46,452 bases of DNA from an uncultured bacterium (lineage in GTDB: Bacteria; Verrucomicrobiota; Kiritimatiellia; CAIKKV01; CAITUY01), in NCBI GenBank assembly GCA_903895695.1, contig CAITUY010000233.1, positions 1 through 46,452 on the forward strand, written 5' to 3'. A program made the translations under genes and the position numbers. Numbering within the stretch: position 1 is the first letter of the stretch; every line of letters begins with the position of its first letter. The notes below the pieces were generated by a model. The model was given only the letters and a program-made list of their open reading frames with translations, was not told where the DNA came from and ran no database searches. Below, one piece after another: positions 43,257 to 46,452 of the stretch.

Positions 43257-44024
43257 TCACAACTCATCCAGCGGGCTCTCTGCCGTCGAATCCATGCCGC
43301 GGATCACGTGCGTATAGATCATCGTCGTCTCGAGACTCTCGTGGCCCAGATACTTCTGCACTTCGCGAATGTTCACCCCCTTGAGCAACATGTGCGTCGC
43401 GAAGGAATGTCGCAGACAGTGGATTGAGGCCGGTTTCTCGATGCCCGCCTTGCGGACCGCATCGCGCATGATGCGTTGGGGCACTTGGTCGCTGATATGA
43501 TGGCGGCGCACCACGCCACTCCGCGGGTCAACCGCCAGGTCGCCGGCGGGGAACAAGTACTGCCAGCCGAACTCCTTGGGCGCCGCCGGGTATTTCCGAT
43601 CCAATGCGAACGGCAGGTAGACCGCCCCATGACCGGCCGTCAGGTATGTTTGTTCCGTCCTGTATGAGTAGTGCCGGACCCGGATCAGGTCCCGCATCTG
43701 TGCGTAGACAGTCTCGGCTTCCGAAATGGCCTTTTCACCTTCCATGGAGCTCGCGGGTCCCGTGCTCGCCGCCGGCGTGAACACCTTCAGGTACAATTCC
43801 ACGGCCCTGACCGCCTGCCGGACCTGCCATTCCGGGATGGCGGAATTCTTCGCCAGCAGGTTCTCGAAGGCCTGAAGCTTGTCCCTCGGCGCTGTCGCGA
43901 TGAGCGGCAAGTCCGCAGCCAGGAAACGCTGAACCCACTTTACGTAGAACGGGATATGCGCTTCGGGCGTCAGGCGCCGTTGTCGCAGATAAGTCGCAAA
44001 TGTCTCTTGATTAAACGGTTGCAC
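43257..44024 (-). pseudogene. intI: Integron integrase (IntI), internally deleted
   Basis: A 255-residue tyrosine recombinase frame on the minus strand. The N-terminal SAM-like segment (FVKWVQRFL-type FYVKWVQRFLAADLP) ends at VRHYSYRTEQTYL. The next residues, TAGHGAVYLPFALDRKYP, belong to the integron-specific patch that normally lies about 190 residues later. RRHHISDQ, HCLRHSFATHMLLKG and LGHESLETTMIYTH are the C-terminal catalytic H-R, H and Y motifs of IntI. The first catalytic Arg (G-LR-E motif) and the beta-hairpin Lys are therefore missing, and normal IntI is about 440 residues. The junction is in frame. The start is the GTG at 44024, with AAGGAGG at 44029-44035 (on the minus strand); an upstream GTG at 44060 is less likely. 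The protein cannot recombine DNA. Confidence 0.85.
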
Positions 44025-44062
44025 ACACCCTCCTTGACGTATAATCGGATTTTCGGACACTG

Positions 44063-44163
44063 GGCGTTATCACGTATAACGCCGCTCTAGACAATAATAA
44101 CGTCACGACTGTGTATTATATTGCTAATAAGAATCCTTATTAGAACTATAGACGCATAACGCC
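44063..44163 (+). other. attI-like region with palindrome and repeated TAACGYC cores
   Basis: Directly upstream of the integrase lie an almost perfect palindrome, GGCGTTATCACGTATAACGCC (44063-44083), a TAACGTCACG at 44098 and another ATAACGCCG at 44156. Integron attI sites consist of an inverted pair of integrase-binding cores plus direct repeats of the core in this location. Core spacing does not match a known attI exactly and the GTT core here is followed by ATC, so this is a candidate only. Confidence 0.35.
44115..44144 (-). promoter_or_regulatory. Possible integrase promoter with overlapping operator-like palindrome
   Basis: On the minus strand a perfect TATAAT lies at 44115-44120. The expected -35 position falls inside an exact inverted repeat, CTAATAAG-N4-CTTATTAG (44124-44143). 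No good -35 hexamer is seen, so the palindrome may be a repressor or activator site. The stretch is very AT-rich, and the start of transcription would be some 80 bases before the integrase GTG. Confidence 0.35.
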
Positions 44164-44440
44164 GTAAGGGCGGGCAATTGCGTCACGGGCGCGCTGGCGA
44201 TACCAGTCACAGTTTTCGCGGGTGTATCATGGTCGCGGGCAGGTCCAAGGCCCGCAACCTTCTGGTTGCGTGGTGGTTCCAGGAACGTCTTGACGTTCTG
44301 GTCCCGGTCTCCTACCGTCTCGGCAGTCGGGCGATTGCCCGGCATGAACGGACGTGTTGACGGGGGGCCGGACGGCACTATCGGGAAACCCGTCGTGACG
44401 CAGAATAAGCGTTCGCCGGAAAGACAAGGAATGACAACCG
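44164..44440. other. Hairpin-rich non-coding stretch at the head of the cassette array
   Basis: No convincing gene. Several consecutive self-complementary segments occur: GCGGGC/GCCCGC around 44235-44255, GCAACC-TTCT-GGTTGC overlapping it, CCAGGAACGTC-TT-GACGTTCTGG around 44279-44301, and CGGGC-GATT-GCCCG around 44328-44341. A GACGGG/CCCGTC pair lies further on, followed by GCGTTCGCC at 44409. It could be a structured leader RNA for the cassette genes, or a degenerated cassette with an eroded attC ending at the GTTCGCC core. Confidence 0.3.
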
Positions 44441-44455
44441 AAAGGAGTAAATGAC

Positions 44456-44872
44456 ATGGGTATACTCAGCAGTCTATTCGGTATGGGTCGGTCCGTCGCA
44501 GATGCGGAAGCACGCATGAACTCCCCGCAGTACCGCTTGTCACAACCCCATTTCTGGACGGATGCAGCACACGCACCAGATGCAGGGGCAAGCCAGATGA
44601 TGCGGTTGCCCGACGGCAACTTCCTCGTTGTGAGCATGGCAATCGATACCGCAATGGTGTTCGTTGCTCCTGACCTGACTGCACCAAACACGTGGAGCCA
44701 TGTCGGGACTCTACAACTCACCTCTGGACCTCGACGCCTTATGTCTCGCTCACAACGCCGCGCAGCGGACGAAGTGCTCTTGGAGAGATTGAGAAAGGCA
44801 ATCGGATGGCCGAAGAACGCCAATGAGGTGAACGGCTCGATTGCATCCCTCCCATCAGGATTACTGGAGTAA
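44456..44872 (+). CDS. Integron cassette protein of unknown function (138 aa)
   Basis: A 138-residue soluble protein beginning MGILSSLFGMGRSVADAEAR, with a central beta-rich part (GNFLVVSMAIDTAMVFVAPD) and a basic helix near the C-terminus (RSQRRAADEVLLERLRKAIG). AAAGGAG at 44441-44447 precedes the ATG with good spacing. No family was recognised. The base composition is clearly lower in GC than the glycan cluster, as expected for cassette DNA. The stop is only two bases before the next ATG, so the two genes share an mRNA. Together they form the first recognisable cassette downstream of the broken integrase. Confidence 0.7.
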   Translation: MGILSSLFGMGRSVADAEARMNSPQYRLSQPHFWTDAAHAPDAGASQMMRLPDGNFLVVSMAIDTAMVFVAPDLTAPNTWSHVGTLQLTSGPRRLMSRSQRRAADEVLLERLRKAIGWPKNANEVNGSIASLPSGLLE

Positions 44873-44874
44873 CT

Positions 44875-45099
44875 ATGACAAAGCAGGAGTGCAAAGAGAA
44901 GATTCTGGGGGAATGGCAGAAGTGGGCCAGAGACCCGAACACAGCCACATACGCAGAAATGCAATCATTCTACAGTTGGCTGGAGGAGAACAACCCAGAA
45001 CTGTTGTCATGGCGGCTGCCGAACACAGGCATGGACAGATGGCAGGACGTTCGCGGGTGGCTGAACACACGCACGAACTACGGAAGGATTCCCTCGTAA
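44875..45099 (+). CDS. Small integron cassette protein of unknown function (74 aa)
   Basis: A 74-residue, highly charged protein (TKQECKEKILGEWQKWARDP, SWRLPNTGMDRWQDVRGWL) with many Trp and Lys/Glu residues, probably a small helical soluble protein. Its start lies two bases after the previous stop, with CTGGAG at the end of that gene as ribosome binding site. No family was recognised. It ends about 48 bases before the attC site, so it is the distal gene of a two-gene cassette. Confidence 0.6.
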   Translation: MTKQECKEKILGEWQKWARDPNTATYAEMQSFYSWLEENNPELLSWRLPNTGMDRWQDVRGWLNTRTNYGRIPS

Positions 45100-45146
45100 C
45101 GTTTCCCTTGGTCTGAGACAGCAACCGAATGAAATGAACTCCGGGC

Positions 45147-45209
45147 GAACAACGCGCCGCTCGTTACTCGGGGCCTGCGGCCCCTCGAACGAGAGCGCGG
45201 GCGTTGGCA
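45147..45209 (+). other. attC recombination site (integron cassette boundary)
   Basis: An imperfect inverted repeat of 63 bases runs from GAACAAC (45147-45153, R''-like) to GTTGGCA (45203-45209, R'-like). The left arm, CAACGCGCCGCTCGTT, is nearly complementary to the right arm, AACGAGAGCGCGGGCGTTG. The centre is a perfect GGGGCC-TGC-GGCCCC hairpin. Size, symmetry and the terminal GGCGTTGGC agree with attC sites of chromosomal integrons. It sits exactly between two groups of small cassette-type genes. Confidence 0.75.
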
Positions 45210-45229
45210 CAAGAAAGGGAGGAAGAACT

Positions 45230-45418
45230 ATGGCAAGCGGAGGAGAGCAGTGTTTGGCTGAGTTCATCGCGTTCGGGATCATCGGCGTGGTGGGGGCGGT
45301 TGGGAGTTGGTTGTGGGCTGCTGGCAAACGAGCCGTGAAAGGAACCCCATTGTCCAAGAATCAGCAAGATGAGCTCAAGCAGTTCAAGAAGGATCAGACC
45401 GTGGGTAAGCAGGAATGA
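45230..45418 (+). CDS. Small single-pass membrane protein in an integron cassette (62 aa)
   Basis: A 62-residue protein with one predicted membrane helix (LAEFIAFGIIGVVGAVGSWL) and a charged cytoplasmic tail (LSKNQQDELKQFKKDQ). GGGAGGAAG at 45217-45225 gives an excellent ribosome binding site five bases before the ATG, which rules out the longer in-frame start at 45134 within the attC. The stop overlaps the next start by four bases (ATGA), so it is translationally coupled to the 178-residue protein. It is the first gene of a four-gene cassette that also encodes a YidD homologue. The function is unknown. Confidence 0.65.
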   Translation: MASGGEQCLAEFIAFGIIGVVGAVGSWLWAAGKRAVKGTPLSKNQQDELKQFKKDQTVGKQE

Positions 45419-45951
45419 TCAAACTGAGCGCCCGCGATGCGGGCAAGGCGTGGGACAAGTACGTGGCCGTATGCGATGCCATTTTCGGCGCGCCAAACCA
45501 CCGCCTTGCCGCGCTGTCCTCAGATTTGGAGACGCCACCGGCACAGATGCCGGTGGCGGCTAAACTCCTTTTGTCGGCAGCATATACGGCGGGAGAACTG
45601 GCAAGAATACAACCCATCTTCATGGAGTGGTTGAAGTATGTGCCGCGATTCGTTGATAATCCCTCGCAAGTCACCTCGCTGAACGCCTTATGGGAACGCC
45701 GCTTACGCGGCGAGGACACTCCAAGCGATGAAAGCCGTTTCCTGGATGAATTTCTGCGTAGAACGAATTCGGATGGTGTACGACTGATCGCTGACTGTGA
45801 GGCTTTTCTGAGAAAGGTCCACGACACGATTGCAAAGGACGACCGCCTATTCTTTCACAAGACCTGCATACTCTTAGGACTTGACTACGACGAGCCAAAT
45901 CCGCCCCTCGGGCGGACTATTATGAAAGTCCTCTTCCCAAGTTTCACATGA
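45415..45951 (+). CDS. Cassette-encoded protein of unknown function (178 aa)
   Basis: A 178-residue, predominantly helical soluble protein (KLSARDAGKAWDKYVAVCDA, AGELARIQPIFMEWLKYVP, TSLNALWERRLRGE, DCEAFLRKVHDTIAKDD). No catalytic motif or family was recognised. It is linked by four-base overlaps to the membrane protein before it and to the YidD gene after it, so the four genes form one operon inside one cassette. It ends FPSFT, followed directly by the overlapping ATGA. It may be a cytosolic partner of the small membrane proteins. Confidence 0.65.
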   Translation: MIKLSARDAGKAWDKYVAVCDAIFGAPNHRLAALSSDLETPPAQMPVAAKLLLSAAYTAGELARIQPIFMEWLKYVPRFVDNPSQVTSLNALWERRLRGEDTPSDESRFLDEFLRRTNSDGVRLIADCEAFLRKVHDTIAKDDRLFFHKTCILLGLDYDEPNPPLGRTIMKVLFPSFT

Positions 45952-46160
45952 CAACCGGACAGCGAGCAGTTATCGGCATGGTTCAGTGGTACCGCACATA
46001 CGCGCCGCGGTTCTCGCGATTTCATTGCCGTTTCACGCCATCCTGTTCACAGTACATGGTTCTTGCTGTCGAGAAGTATGGTGCGACACGCGGACTGTGG
46101 ATGGGGCTTTGCCGGATTGGGCGGTGCCGGAATAATAACGGAGGAACTGATTACCCATGA
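45948..46160 (+). CDS. yidD: YidD-family membrane protein insertion efficiency factor homologue
   Basis: A 70-residue protein with the YidD (PF01809) pattern: a short amphipathic N-terminus (VQWYRTYAPRFSRF), CRFTPSCSQYMVLAVEKYG, GLWMGLCRIGRCRNN and GGTDYP. The three conserved cysteines (C-x5-CS, RC) and the terminal GG-D-P signature are intact. YidD proteins act at the inner face of the membrane and assist YidC-dependent insertion of small membrane proteins. Chromosomal yidD normally sits between rnpA and yidC; here it is inside an integron cassette with a small membrane protein, which is unusual. Four-base overlaps join it to both neighbours. Confidence 0.85.
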   Translation: MTTGQRAVIGMVQWYRTYAPRFSRFHCRFTPSCSQYMVLAVEKYGATRGLWMGLCRIGRCRNNNGGTDYP

Positions 46161-46348
46161 GCGAGATTGAACATCAGGCCGACATCCTGTCAATTGGCCA
46201 TCTGGTTACGGCTTTCCAGTTCCTTGAAGCGGAACTCTTGCGAGTTACCGTTGACGTGTGCATGCCCGGAAAGCAACGTGCAGTATCCTTGCTTGCAAGC
46301 CAACTCTCATTCAAGGCTCTTGGACAGAATCTGTGGGTAGTAGGGTGA
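46157..46348 (+). CDS. Last gene of the cassette, probably truncated (63 aa)
   Basis: A 63-residue frame (EIEHQADILSIGHLVTAFQF, LEAELLRVTVDVCMPGKQ, LLASQLSFKALGQN) starting with a four-base overlap to yidD. The pattern of a first helix with FQFLE followed by LxxELSF-type residues resembles the N-terminal part of helical proteins of about 150-180 residues that are common in integron cassettes and mobile islands. It stops at LWVVG, 22 bases before the next attC core, so it appears to have been cut at the cassette end. The family is unknown. Confidence 0.5.
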   Translation: MSEIEHQADILSIGHLVTAFQFLEAELLRVTVDVCMPGKQRAVSLLASQLSFKALGQNLWVVG

Positions 46349-46370
46349 CGAGTAGAGGGGGTGGATGGCC

Positions 46371-46452
46371 GAGCAACGCGCGGGTGGACGGGGTTGGATT
46401 CGGAGGACGGGATCAGCCGCGCTCTATCCCTTCGGGATGAAGAGGCATCGAG
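46371..46452 (+). other. First half of a second attC site (cut by the window end)
   Basis: GAGCAACGCGC at 46371-46381 matches GAACAACGCGC of the first attC at ten of eleven positions. It lies right after the last cassette gene. A hairpin, CTCT-ATCCC-TTCG-GGAT-GAAGAG (about 46422-46444), forms the centre. The closing GTTGGC-type core would lie just beyond base 46452, so the site cannot be confirmed. Confidence 0.45.

Overview
The window is a GC-rich bacterial chromosome fragment, most likely from the PVC superphylum (Kiritimatiellota, Verrucomicrobiota, Lentisphaerota or Planctomycetota). This assignment is inferred from gene content: many secreted glycoside hydrolases, a giant autotransporter-associated beta-strand repeat protein, parallel beta-helix enzymes, a URO-D-like protein beside glycosidases, and an intergenic repeat of the kind that reads 'GTGFQPV ... 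GRDART' when translated. No rRNA or tRNA gene was seen.

Region 1 (1-480): the window opens in the last codons of a HicB/RHH-type antitoxin. A hairpin pair follows that looks like domains V and VI of a group II intron 3' end and contains a 16-G run. Region 2 (485-3766): a GH35/42-like glycosidase and a GH110-like beta-helix enzyme. Region 3 (3767-5091) is a gene graveyard: a VOC gene joined to the tail of an alpha/beta hydrolase, and a toxin-antitoxin pair whose two genes both look internally deleted.

Region 4 (5134-19222) is a same-strand run: a GH106-like enzyme, a clan-D-like TIM-barrel protein, a very large heparinase-like secreted protein, a GH55-like double beta-helix protein, an aldo/keto reductase and a GH42-like secreted protein. 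It ends at a strong inverted repeat shared with the convergent beta-strand repeat gene (19366-24036, minus). Region 5 (24184-43214) is a second same-strand run: SGNH esterase, a paralogue of the heparinase-like protein, GH95, GH36, an alpha/beta esterase, a second very large secreted protein, a URO-D-like protein and a GH20-like enzyme. Together these suggest degradation of a complex plant or algal glycan rich in galactose, with fucose or L-galactose, rhamnose, hexosamine-type residues and ester decorations. No SusC/D pair, sulfatase, transporter or regulator is in view.

Region 6 (43257-46452) is an integron. The integrase gene on the minus strand has lost roughly 190 residues, including the first catalytic arginine. 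An AT-rich attI-like stretch and an outward-facing series of small lower-GC genes follow, with one convincing attC site and the first half of another. The cassette between them holds four overlapping genes, one of them a YidD homologue.

The most unusual signals are: (a) short palindromic elements inserted inside the coding sequences of three giant secreted proteins, provable by comparing paralogues, including a 33-nt module nested in the palindrome twice; (b) the disabled integron with its multi-gene YidD cassette; (c) the paired 1320-residue heparinase-like proteins of unknown specificity.
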